From Jiangella gansuensis DSM 44835 (lineage in GTDB: Bacteria; Actinomycetota; Actinomycetes; Jiangellales; Jiangellaceae), in NCBI RefSeq assembly GCF_000515395.1, contig NZ_KI911782.1, positions 1,031,090-1,095,089 of the forward strand: 64,000 bases of DNA, in the 5' to 3' direction. The stretch's first letter is position 1. Every line of letters begins with the position of its first letter. Shown piece after piece: positions 26,346 through 34,055 of the stretch. A program made the position numbers and the translations under genes. Under the pieces are notes generated by a model that was given only the letters and a program-made list of their open reading frames with translations, was not told where the DNA came from and ran no database searches.

Positions 26346-27316
26346 CGCTGGACCGGCAGTTCCTCTACGGCCTGCGGGTCGCGTCCGAAGTGCCGCTACA
26401 CCAGGAACGGACGGCGGCAGCCGACGGCGAGCCGGACGTCGCGATCCGGTGGGGCCGGCCCATTCCGGGCCGCGAGGCGCCGCCGCCCGGCCGGGTGATC
26501 GCGCACCTGGAGACCGACCAGCCGTATTACACGTTCACCGCCACCGACGACGGCGGTTACCACCTGCGCTTCTACCGGACCTGTGACTTCGTCGTCGCAC
26601 CGGGACTGCGTTCCGTGCGGGTGGACCTCGTCGCCGGCGCGGACCCGGGGATCGCCGGCATCCTCACGGCCGGTGCCCTGCTGTCGTTCCTGCTGACGGT
26701 CCGCGGCGACGTGGTGCTGCACGCCAGCGCCGTCCAGGTCGGCGACAGCGTGGTCGCCTTCGTCGGCCGCTCCGGTATGGGCAAGTCGACCATGGCGACA
26801 CTGCTGTGCGCCGACGGAGGCGCGCTCGTCACGGACGACGTGCTGCGCCTCGACCGGATCGCCGGGGACGGCGGGTACGGCTGCCGGCTGGGGGCGACGG
26901 AGCTACGGCTTCGCAAGTCCGCGGCCGAGCTGACCGAACGGTTCGCCGCCGCCCCGACCGCCCGCGTCACCAGCGACGCCCGCGACGCACTGCGGGTCGA
27001 GCCGGCCACCCGCGACCAGCTGCCGCTGGCCGGCATCATGATCCCGCTGCCGGACCACGAGCACGACACCGTCGAGGTCACCCGCCTGGGCGCGATGGAC
27101 GCCCTGATCACGTTGCTGCGTTTCCCGCGGCTGCTCGGCTGGACCGACCCGGCCGTCCTGGACCGTCAGTTCCAGCAGGCCGGCGAGATCGTCGAGCGGG
27201 TGCCGGTCTATCTGGCGCGGGTGCCGTGGGGGCCGCCGTTCCGTTCCGGGATCGCCGCCGCCGTCACCGCCGCCGCGGGCCTCCCAGCCCCGGTCCCGGT
27301 CTCCGCCCCGAAATGA
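26342..27316 (+). CDS. HPr-kinase-like protein of the lasso cluster (candidate lasso peptide kinase)
   Basis: A 324-residue protein with an HprK-type C-terminal kinase fold: VVLHASAV (about 124-131), Walker A GRSGMGKST (142-150) and TDDVLRLDR (about 164-172) carrying the acidic pair that follows the P-loop in this family. The N-terminal 120 residues are not recognised. In paeninodin-type lasso clusters a kinase of this family (PadeK) phosphorylates the C-terminal Ser; both precursors here end in Ser. That function is inference. Overlaps B2 by 4 bp; its TGA stop is the terminus of repeat copy 3. Confidence 0.78.
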   Translation: MTLDRQFLYGLRVASEVPLHQERTAAADGEPDVAIRWGRPIPGREAPPPGRVIAHLETDQPYYTFTATDDGGYHLRFYRTCDFVVAPGLRSVRVDLVAGADPGIAGILTAGALLSFLLTVRGDVVLHASAVQVGDSVVAFVGRSGMGKSTMATLLCADGGALVTDDVLRLDRIAGDGGYGCRLGATELRLRKSAAELTERFAAAPTARVTSDARDALRVEPATRDQLPLAGIMIPLPDHEHDTVEVTRLGAMDALITLLRFPRLLGWTDPAVLDRQFQQAGEIVERVPVYLARVPWGPPFRSGIAAAVTAAAGLPAPVPVSAPK

Positions 27317-27390
27317 TCACGTCCACCATGGGTGTTCCCGCGTCACCACGCATGCTTGCCCGGTGAGGCGGGAGAACGCCTGCTGGTGGC
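27312..27390. repeat. Palindromic intergenic repeat, copy 3
   Basis: Starts AAATGATCACGTCCACCATG at the kinase stop codon, matching the left arm of copy 1 for more than 20 bases, followed by the inner hairpin CCCGCGTCACCACGC...GGTGAGGCGGGAG. The right terminal inverted repeat is absent or strongly diverged. May terminate the lasso operon. Confidence 0.85.
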
Positions 27391-27423
27391 CGCCGCCGCG
27401 CCCCGCAGACGGGCATCAGCGCG

Positions 27424-27837
27424 TCAGCCCTGCTGCGCCCGGTACAGCGGCTGGGCCTCCTGCGCCGGCGCGCCGACCCGCGTGTGCTGGTGCGCCTGCC
27501 CGAGCCAGCCGCCGACGTCGTCCCCGTGGTCGCGTCGGTCGGCGCGAGGAGCCTCGTCCTCGTCGCGGCCGGCCTCCCGCTCGTGCGCGGCGACCTTGCG
27601 CCGCAGGTACTCGATCTCCTCTCGCCGCTCGCGGGAGCGCCGCACATCCGCCCGCAGCGCGAGGATCCCGAGGAGCCCGATCAGCCCGGTGCCGATGCCG
27701 GCGGCGAAGACACCCCACAGCGGGAGCTCCAGGTCGACGTCGAAAGCGCTGACCGCCACCTGGCCGCCACCTTCCAGGACGGCGACGACGAGCGCTGCGG
27801 CAGCGACGGCCAGCAACAGCAGTCCGAGCACGATCAT
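27424..27837 (-). CDS. Small two-helix membrane protein (LapA/DUF1049-like)
   Basis: A 137-residue protein with two hydrophobic helices (about 2-20 and 42-62), then a charged helix (RADVRRSRERREEIEYLRRKVAAHE, written in part) predicted as coiled coil, and a polar tail. This topology matches LapA-domain (DUF1049) envelope proteins; the molecular role is unknown. It lies convergent to the lasso operon and just downstream of the GH25 gene on the same strand. Identification rests on topology, so the family call is tentative. Confidence 0.62.
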   Translation of the reverse strand: MIVLGLLLLAVAAAALVVAVLEGGGQVAVSAFDVDLELPLWGVFAAGIGTGLIGLLGILALRADVRRSRERREEIEYLRRKVAAHEREAGRDEDEAPRADRRDHGDDVGGWLGQAHQHTRVGAPAQEAQPLYRAQQG

Positions 27838-27950
27838 GGGCAGGTCCTCCGTATCTCGGCCGGTCGACTACACATCTCTTCCCGGCGGGACATCCGGGCA
27901 AACCCGGACGGGTTGGTCGCCGGTGCTGATCTGTGCCGCTCGCTGGTCGG

Positions 27951-28637
27951 TCAGCCCGGACGCATGACGTCGAGGTCGACGTCGCCGTCGATGCCGTCGA
28001 CGTCGGCGAAGATGTTCACCTGCCACACCCGCCACCGTTCGTCGGTGGGGCGGCGAAGGAAGCGGAAGTCCCAGAGGTCGCGGTCCAGCCCGTCCCGCAC
28101 CGGATAGAGCGATTCCCAGTCGGGCCGGACGTAGAACAGCAGGTCGCGCCCCCACGCCTCCTCGACCAGGTCGACGAACGCCTGGACCTGGTGGGCGACC
28201 TCGTCGGCGGGTGGCCGCTCGCTGCAGTTGCCGCTCAGCTCCAGGTCGATGGCCGGCGGGAGGGCGTCGTCGTCCGGCGGCGCGACGCGCAGGAAGTTGC
28301 GGGCCTGCGCCTCGCCGGGCGCGCAGAGGGTGAAGAAGTGGTAGGCGCCGCGCTCGATGCCCGCCCGGGCCGCTCCGTCCCAGTTCGCCACGAACCAGTC
28401 GTCCACCCAGCCCTGGCCCTCGCTGGCCTTGATGTACGCGAACTCGATGTCGTCGCCGGCGACGAGGTCCCAGTCGATGCGGTCCTGGTGCGCCGAGACG
28501 TCGATACCGAACCGCTCGCCGTCGTCGAGCCCGGGCCGCCAGTGAGGAACGAACACGAACCAGAACACCGCCGCGGCCACGGCCAGCACGCCCAACGCTG
28601 CCAGCAGACCGACGATGACGCGTCGTCGACGGCGCAC
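27951..28637 (-). CDS. Membrane-anchored GH25 muramidase (lysozyme)
   Basis: A 228-residue cell-wall hydrolase cleaving N-acetylmuramyl-GlcNAc bonds. Arg-rich start, one membrane helix (about 7-30) and a GH25 domain with FGIDVSAHQ (Asp46), FAYIKASEGQGWVD, and PAIDLELSGNC carrying the catalytic DxE. The C-terminus RWRVWQVN...VDLDVM fits the family end. GTG at 28637 was chosen because GGAGGGAG lies upstream and it places the charged residues directly before the anchor; the longer open frame lacks homology. Confidence 0.86.
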   Translation of the reverse strand: MRRRRRVIVGLLAALGVLAVAAAVFWFVFVPHWRPGLDDGERFGIDVSAHQDRIDWDLVAGDDIEFAYIKASEGQGWVDDWFVANWDGAARAGIERGAYHFFTLCAPGEAQARNFLRVAPPDDDALPPAIDLELSGNCSERPPADEVAHQVQAFVDLVEEAWGRDLLFYVRPDWESLYPVRDGLDRDLWDFRFLRRPTDERWRVWQVNIFADVDGIDGDVDLDVMRPG

Positions 28638-28701
28638 GGCTCCGCTCCCTCCCTGGACCTGTCGTCGCGCCACTCTAAGGGGTGGGAGGGGCCCGGCGGC
28701 G

Positions 28702-29325
28702 CTACGCCGGCTCGTCGCCGAGATAGTGGTAGGTACGTTCCCAGTCCGCGTAGAGGGCGGCGAGACGAGGGTCGGCGGCGGCCAGCGGGACGAGGTAGCG
28801 GCGGGTCTCCGCATAGTACGAGCGTTGCTTGGCCGGCCGGGGGTGGGTGTCCAGGTGCTGCACGTTGCTGTAGCGGTCGGCCAGCTTCAGCCGCAGCGCG
28901 TCCAGGGGCAACTCCCGCAGCCCGTGCAGGTAGCGGTGCCGTGCGGTGCCCGGCTCGTCGTCGGCGGCGGGGGCCGGCATGGTGACGTGACCGACGAGCT
29001 CGGCCACCCGTGGCCCGAACTCGTCGGCGACGTCGGTGAGCGTCGCCGGGGTGTCCTCGACGACGTCGTGCAGTAGCGCGGCGACCAGCAGGTCGGTGTC
29101 GGTCACGGCGAGCTCGTCGGCGAGGATCTCCGCCACCTCGAGCAGATGCCACGGGTAAGGCTCGCCGGCGGGCCGGGTCTGGCCGGCGTGGCGCTCCGCG
29201 GCGAACGCGTACGCCGCGGCCAGCCGGTCGAGCTGCTCGGCGGACAGGCGTCCGGCCAGGGCGGACCGGGCATCTTCCCAGGACCGCCAGCCACCGAACG
29301 TCCTCAGGTCGGACACGTCACTCAC
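28702..29325 (-). CDS. HD-domain phosphohydrolase (small alarmone hydrolase/MESH1-like)
   Basis: A 207-residue HD protein resembling the hydrolase half of RelA/SpoT: ERHAGQTR (His46), PWHLLEVA (His60), the LLHDVVEDT motif (His86, Asp87, Glu90, Asp91) and KLADRYSNV. Stand-alone enzymes of this type remove the 3'-pyrophosphate from (p)ppGpp. No synthetase domain follows. It lies 64 bp upstream of the GH25 gene on the same strand. The substrate is inferred from motif similarity. Confidence 0.82.
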   Translation of the reverse strand: MSDVSDLRTFGGWRSWEDARSALAGRLSAEQLDRLAAAYAFAAERHAGQTRPAGEPYPWHLLEVAEILADELAVTDTDLLVAALLHDVVEDTPATLTDVADEFGPRVAELVGHVTMPAPAADDEPGTARHRYLHGLRELPLDALRLKLADRYSNVQHLDTHPRPAKQRSYYAETRRYLVPLAAADPRLAALYADWERTYHYLGDEPA

Positions 29326-29393
29326 TCCTCATCGCCCGCGGATCTCGCTCCGGCACGAGCGTAGGTGCCCGCGGGCTCCCGCCTGTGACGCGG

Positions 29394-31343
29394 TCAGGCC
29401 TGCGGTTCCGGCGCGAGGTAGGCGGCCGCCTGCAGCCGGAACAGCTCGGCGTAGTGGCCGTCACGGGCCATCAGTTCGTCGTGCGAGCCGTGTTCGGTCA
29501 CCCGGCCGCCGTCAAGCACGTAGATGCGATCGGCGGTGCGGACGGTGGAGAAGCGGTGCGAGATGAACAGCACCGTCCGCCCGCCCAGCAGTTCACGCAG
29601 CGACTGGAACAGCGCGTGTTCGGCCCGCGGGTCCAGCGAGGCGGACGGCTCGTCGAGGATGACGAAGGGCGCGTCACGGAAGAACGCGCGGGCCAGCGCC
29701 ACCCGCTGCCATTGCCCGACGGAGAGATCGCGGCCCCCGGTGAACATCTTCGACAGGTAGGTGTCCCAGCCGTGCGGCAGGCCGTCGACGACGGTGTCGA
29801 TACCGGCCCGGCGGGCGGCCGCGGCGATGGCCGCGTCGTCGTCGATACGGTCGACCTGGCCGAGGCCGACGTTGTCGCGGGCGGTCAGGTGGTAGCGGAC
29901 GAAGTCCTGGAACACCACCGCCACCGAACGCCGCAGGCCGTCGCGCGCGTAGCCGGACACGTCGACGCCGTCCCAGCGCACGGTGCCGGCGTCCGGCTCG
30001 TACAGCGCCGCGAGCAGCTTGGCCAGTGTGGTCTTGCCGGAGCCGTTCTCGCCGACCAGAGCCACGATCTCACCGACGTTCAGGCGGATGGAGATGTCGT
30101 CGAGCGCGGGCGCGGTGCTGCCGGGGTACGTGAACGTCAGCCCGTCGGCGGCGAGGGTGCGGAACGACGACGGCGCGGGCGCACCCGCCTCCGCGGCCTC
30201 GGCCGCCGGGCGCATGGCGACGAAGCCGGCGAGGTCGTCGAGGAACAGACCGGACTCGAAGATCTGCTGCGCACCCCGGAACACGGTGTTGACCTGCGCG
30301 GCGAGCAGTCGGATCGCGATGATGGCCGCGCCCGCCTCGGCCAGGGTGACCCGCCCCCGCCCGATCAGCCACACCAGCGCCAGCAGTGTCGCGGCCAGGA
30401 ATGCCGCCGACGCGAGGTTGCCGGCCACGGCGACGCGGGTGCGCCGGCGCAGGTGGTCGCGCAGGTCGCTGGTGTACTCGGTGTAGACCGCGTCGAAGCG
30501 TTGCCGCAGCGCGTCGGCGAGCCCGTACGCGCGGACCTCTTTCGCCTCGTCGCGGCCGGTCTGCACCATGCCGAGGTAGTGGCGCAGCCGTAGCCGAGGG
30601 GTCTGGGCGACGGCGAAGTCGAATTCGAGCCGGCTCTCGCGACGCGAGCTGAAGAACAGTGGCAACCCGGCGAGCAGGAGCAGCGGCAGCAGCGCCGGCT
30701 CGAGGCTGACGATGGCGATGGACAGCCCGACCGTCCCGGCGACGCCGCCGGCCAGCCCGATCAGGCCCTGGGTCAGCTGATACGGGCGGCTCAGCGCGTT
30801 GGTCTGGACCCGCTGCAGGCGGTCGTAGAAGCCCGGCGACTCGAACGCGCGCAGCCCGACCGCCCCGGCGACGTCGAGCATCTGCTGCCAGGTGGAACGC
30901 ATCACCAGCTCGGACAGCAGCCGCTGCTGGTTGGTCTGCACCGCCGCAGAGACCGCGACCAGCGCCGTCACCCCGGCCAGCAGCAGGATCGGTGCCACGA
31001 CGCGCTCGGTTCCCGCGTCGCCCGACGTGACGTCGAGGATGGCGTCGAGGACGAGCTTGACGATGAGCACCTGGGCTGCCACCACGGCGGCGCCCAGCAA
31101 CTGCAGCGACGCGGTGACGAGGAACGCGCGCCGGTCGGCTGCCCACGACAGCCGGACGCTGTGCCCGATCAGCCGGCGCAGACGCTGGACCGAGCGCCGC
31201 TGCCGGCGAGCCGAGGCGGCCAGGCCGACGTAGTCGTCGCTGGCGGGCACGTCGTCACCGGCAGGTGTAGCGTCCCCGGCCGGCCGGGCGTTTCCGGCCG
31301 CCCGCTCGTCGTCGGTGCTGTGCGTGCGACGGTGGCGGCTCAC
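29394..31343 (-). CDS. ABC transporter, fused permease and ATPase (exporter, candidate lasso D protein)
   Basis: A 649-residue half-transporter. After a polar N-terminal 60 residues comes a transmembrane domain of about six helices (70-390) and a nucleotide-binding domain with GENGSGKTT (about 430), signature LSVGQWQRV (about 537) and FVILDEP (about 561), H-loop FISHRF. Fused exporters of this kind are the D proteins of many lasso clusters. The gene overlaps the upstream nucleotidyltransferase by 4 bp. Link to the lasso operon 2 kb away is inference; a general drug or lipid exporter is the alternative. Confidence 0.85.
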   Translation of the reverse strand: MSRHRRTHSTDDERAAGNARPAGDATPAGDDVPASDDYVGLAASARRQRRSVQRLRRLIGHSVRLSWAADRRAFLVTASLQLLGAAVVAAQVLIVKLVLDAILDVTSGDAGTERVVAPILLLAGVTALVAVSAAVQTNQQRLLSELVMRSTWQQMLDVAGAVGLRAFESPGFYDRLQRVQTNALSRPYQLTQGLIGLAGGVAGTVGLSIAIVSLEPALLPLLLLAGLPLFFSSRRESRLEFDFAVAQTPRLRLRHYLGMVQTGRDEAKEVRAYGLADALRQRFDAVYTEYTSDLRDHLRRRTRVAVAGNLASAAFLAATLLALVWLIGRGRVTLAEAGAAIIAIRLLAAQVNTVFRGAQQIFESGLFLDDLAGFVAMRPAAEAAEAGAPAPSSFRTLAADGLTFTYPGSTAPALDDISIRLNVGEIVALVGENGSGKTTLAKLLAALYEPDAGTVRWDGVDVSGYARDGLRRSVAVVFQDFVRYHLTARDNVGLGQVDRIDDDAAIAAAARRAGIDTVVDGLPHGWDTYLSKMFTGGRDLSVGQWQRVALARAFFRDAPFVILDEPSASLDPRAEHALFQSLRELLGGRTVLFISHRFSTVRTADRIYVLDGGRVTEHGSHDELMARDGHYAELFRLQAAAYLAPEPQA

Positions 31344-32500
31344 GGCGCTGCCGCCTGGGCTTCGACGGCGCGCAGGTACGTCTCGAGTGCTTCGCGGTCG
31401 GCCGGTTGGCGAGCCGCCGGAGGGCCGGAGCGGGAGCCCGTCAGGCCGACGCGCTCGGTCAGTCCGCGCAGGCCGCGGCTGCCCACCGCGGTGAGGGTGC
31501 GCCCACCCGTGGGCCGCACGGAGCGGGCGACGAGCCGGGGGAGCGAGGCGTCCTGGCGCAGCCGCGGTACCGGCTGTAGGCGGTCAACCGTGCCGGTGAC
31601 CAGCCGGAATCCGTGGGAGATGCCGAGGCGTTCGGCCAGGTCGTCCGGCAGCGGCGTGCCGAGCAGCGCCCGAGCCCGGGAGAGCACCAACGCCACGGCG
31701 GGCCCGGCGCCCCACTCCTTGGCCCGCGCGACGACGTCGTCCCACCCCTCGATGCGACGGGCCAGCTGGTCGGCGTCGAGCAGCCAGAGCATCTTGTGCG
31801 CGCCGGTCAGCGCGGCGTGCAGGCACACGTGGACCAGGGAGTCGGCGGCGTCGAGGGTCCAGGTGTCCGACCCCGCCACCGGTACGGTGCGCCGGCGGCC
31901 GAGCAGCTGGTCGGTGTCGACCGAGAAACGGCGCCGGGTGGGCGACATGTTGATCAGCGACCAGTGCAGGTCGACCAGCACCCCGGTGGGGCTGACGAGG
32001 TGCATCTCGCCGGGCGTGTTGACATTGCGGAGCATGTCCCGGAAGTCCACGACCTGCCAGTCCGCGTCGAGCAGCCGGCCAGCGGCCTCGCGCAGGGCGC
32101 CCGGCGACACCAGGATGTCGACGTCGGTGTACGACCGCAGGCCGGGAGCCGGATGGGCGTGTTCGGAGAGCACCGGGCCTTTGACGGTGGCCCACGGCAG
32201 CTCACCGAACGTCGCGGACAGCTGGTCGAGGACGATGCCCGCGGTCAGGTGGCGGATCATGGCGGCGTCGCGGTCGGGCTTCAGGACGGCGGCGAGGTCG
32301 GGATCGTCGTCGCGCAGCAGCACATGCGCGAGCGGGGCGACCCGGTGGTACCGGGCGGCGTCGGCGAAATCGCGACGCACCGGCTGCGCGGCGGGAAGCG
32401 ACGGCGTGGTGCCGCGGCATACGTCCACGACCGCCGCGGGCACCTGATGGCGACGGCGCGGTCTCCCGTCGCCAGCCCTGGTGCGCATCGACCCCGCCAT
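31340..32500 (-). CDS. Nucleotidyltransferase-family protein (NTP_transf_5-like)
   Basis: A 386-residue protein with the substrate-binding pattern of the NTP_transf_5 family: WATVKGPVLSE, then LRSYTDVDILV carrying the DxD pair (about 140), MHLVSPTGVLVDLHWSLI and LLDADQLARR. Members recur in RiPP and exopolysaccharide clusters, including lasso clusters that contain an HPr-like kinase; their reaction is mostly undefined. ATG at 32500 has a G6 tract (32505-32510 as C6 on the plus strand) five bases upstream. First gene of an operon with the ABC exporter, divergent from the YdcF-like gene. Confidence 0.78.
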   Translation of the reverse strand: MAGSMRTRAGDGRPRRRHQVPAAVVDVCRGTTPSLPAAQPVRRDFADAARYHRVAPLAHVLLRDDDPDLAAVLKPDRDAAMIRHLTAGIVLDQLSATFGELPWATVKGPVLSEHAHPAPGLRSYTDVDILVSPGALREAAGRLLDADWQVVDFRDMLRNVNTPGEMHLVSPTGVLVDLHWSLINMSPTRRRFSVDTDQLLGRRRTVPVAGSDTWTLDAADSLVHVCLHAALTGAHKMLWLLDADQLARRIEGWDDVVARAKEWGAGPAVALVLSRARALLGTPLPDDLAERLGISHGFRLVTGTVDRLQPVPRLRQDASLPRLVARSVRPTGGRTLTAVGSRGLRGLTERVGLTGSRSGPPAARQPADREALETYLRAVEAQAAAP

Positions 32501-32607
32501 GTGGCCCCCCACGCGAGTTGATCGCCGCACAACCCCCAGCTGCCGGCAGATGCCTCATCGTAGACCGGGTTCGCGAATCAGGACAGTCGAGACCATATGC
32601 TCACGGT

Positions 32608-33132
32608 GTGCGCTGGCCTGGGGGGAAGCGGCGCCGTGCCGTCATCGCGGCCGCGGTGCTGCTGGTGGTGCTCGCCGTCGAGGCGCGGCTGTTCGTGTTC
32701 CCGCCCACCGACACTCCGACGCGGGCCGACGCGATCGTCGTCTTCGCCGGACCGGGTGAACGCACCGCGTACGGCTGGGACCTCGCCCGCGCCGGCCTGG
32801 CGCCGGCCGTCGTCGTCTCGATCCACGATCCCCGCCGCTGCGAACCGCTGGACGACTCGCCCGAGGAGATCTGCGTGGTGCCGTCGCCGCCGACCACCCG
32901 GGGTGAGGCGAGGATGCTCGCCGACCTCGCCCGCGAGCGCGGCTGGGACCACGTCGTCGTCGTGACGGCGGCGAGCCAGAGCCGGCGTGCACGGCTACGC
33001 ATCGAGCGCTGCTACGACGGTGAACTCGAGATGGTCGCCGTTCGCGAGGACGGGCCGTTCCAGCAGCTCTACCGTGTCGTCTACGAGAACGGCGCCCTGC
33101 TCAAGGCCCTGCTCGTCGAGCGTGGCTGCTGA
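32608..33132 (+). CDS. YdcF/DUF218-like membrane-anchored protein
   Basis: A 174-residue protein with an N-terminal helix (about 8-28) and a DUF218/ElyC-SanA-YdcF-type domain: ADAIVVFAGPGERTAYGWDLA, then PPTTRGEARMLADLARERGWDHVVVVTAASQSRRARL, as in this family. The family is linked to envelope polysaccharide metabolism. A -10-like TATGCT (32596-32601) ends six bases before the GTG, so the message is probably leaderless; the G6 run (32620-32625) lies within the first codons. Two Cys pairs (about 73, 85) may form disulfides outside the cell. Confidence 0.75.
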   Translation: MRWPGGKRRRAVIAAAVLLVVLAVEARLFVFPPTDTPTRADAIVVFAGPGERTAYGWDLARAGLAPAVVVSIHDPRRCEPLDDSPEEICVVPSPPTTRGEARMLADLARERGWDHVVVVTAASQSRRARLRIERCYDGELEMVAVREDGPFQQLYRVVYENGALLKALLVERGC

Positions 33133-33165
33133 TTGGACTGAGCGCGAAGCCGGTAGGCCCTGTCG

Positions 33166-33489
33166 TCACGCGGTCTGTTTGGCGGTGGCGCAGCGGGTGT
33201 GCTCGCTGGTCAGGGCGGTGGGTGTGAGGTCGTTGTGCGTGGTGTCGGCGTGGTTGGGCGGGTCGATCCAGCGGATCTCGGTGAGGCCGCCGTGGCCGTG
33301 GATGCGTTCGATGTCGTCGATGGTGTCGTAGACGGCGATGGACTGGATGTCCGAGCAGCACCAGGCGAGGGTGACGCGGCCGCTGGGGTATTGGGTGCCG
33401 TAGGCGACCAGGCCGGTTCCGGAGATTCCGGTGAGGTCGTAGCGGCGGTGTAGGGCGAAGCGGTGTGGGAGGTGAGCGGGCTGGCTCAT
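33166..33489 (-). CDS. Conserved small actinobacterial protein, unknown function
   Basis: A 107-residue soluble protein without membrane segment. The middle (FALHRRYDLTGISGTGLVAYG, VTLAWCCSDIQSIAVYDTIDDIERIHGHGG) looks like a conserved family found as single small genes in actinobacteria; I do not know a function. ATG at 33489 chosen because upstream codons of the open frame show no such pattern. A promoter-like TTATAG and a perfect 8-bp inverted repeat about 140 bp upstream may control it. Confidence 0.6.
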   Translation of the reverse strand: MSQPAHLPHRFALHRRYDLTGISGTGLVAYGTQYPSGRVTLAWCCSDIQSIAVYDTIDDIERIHGHGGLTEIRWIDPPNHADTTHNDLTPTALTSEHTRCATAKQTA

Positions 33490-34055
33490 GGAGTCCTCGT
33501 TCCCCGTGTCGTGATCAGGCGTGGCGGCCGGGTGATGCGTCCGACCGGCCGCCACGCCGGTCTGTGGTGTCGGCGGCCCGGGCGGGTTCCCCTCCATCAC
33601 CGACCCTGGCCGACCGCGTTTCGCTATAAAAGGTGTCACCAGAGTGACACCGACCGAATCCACGTGGGGCGTCACTGCGGAACGTGTGACACTGAGAAAC
33701 ATGTGCGCGTGGCCGGCGGCTGCGTGGGCGCAGCGCATCCGAACCGAGCGGTGGGCGGGCGGCTGGGAGCAAGCTGCCGCGGTGCGCAGCCGGCGATCAC
33801 ACGCCGCGCGAAACTGACCATGTACAGCGTCGATGGGTGCTGCATGTACCGGCGACGCCCAAGCTGTCCGGCACTACTCGCTCCCGGGTGCCTCCGGCGC
33901 CTAGGCGCCGATCCCGTGACATTGAGGCCATGACTGTGACGGGGACGGGCGCCCTGCAGATCTTGACAAGGCGGCGGCGTCGCGCGGCTCCGGGACTATC
34001 GTGATCAGCTCGAGGGGCCTGGCACAGGCCTGCCGGACGGACCGAGGAGGCAGCA
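33490..34055. other. 566-bp intergenic region without a supportable gene
   Basis: Open frames here (for example plus-strand 33463-33933) have no recognisable domain, poor codon bias and no ribosome binding site. The region holds one clear inverted repeat (33632-33651) with a promoter-like sequence on the minus strand, and AT-richer sequence around 33620-33700. I see no tRNA, insertion sequence or small ORF worth naming. Confidence 0.5.
33624..33651 (-). promoter_or_regulatory. Promoter with perfect inverted repeat GGTGTCAC-N4-GTGACACC
   Basis: Arms 33632-33639 and 33644-33651 are exact inverted repeats; directly downstream on the minus strand is TTATAG (33629-33624), a good -10. The repeat occupies the spacer/-35 zone, the place for a repressor site. 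A related GTGTGACAC lies at 33684-33692. It would control the 107-residue gene ending at 33166. The regulator is unknown. Confidence 0.55.

Noticed and set aside
33463-33933. 156-codon plus-strand frame in the long intergenic region
   Set aside because: No ribosome binding site, odd Cys/Arg-rich composition and no codon bias; overlaps the better supported small gene on the other strand.
33963-34002. TTGACA with TATCGT as a promoter for the VOC gene
   Set aside because: The spacing between the two boxes is about 28 bases, too long for a normal promoter.
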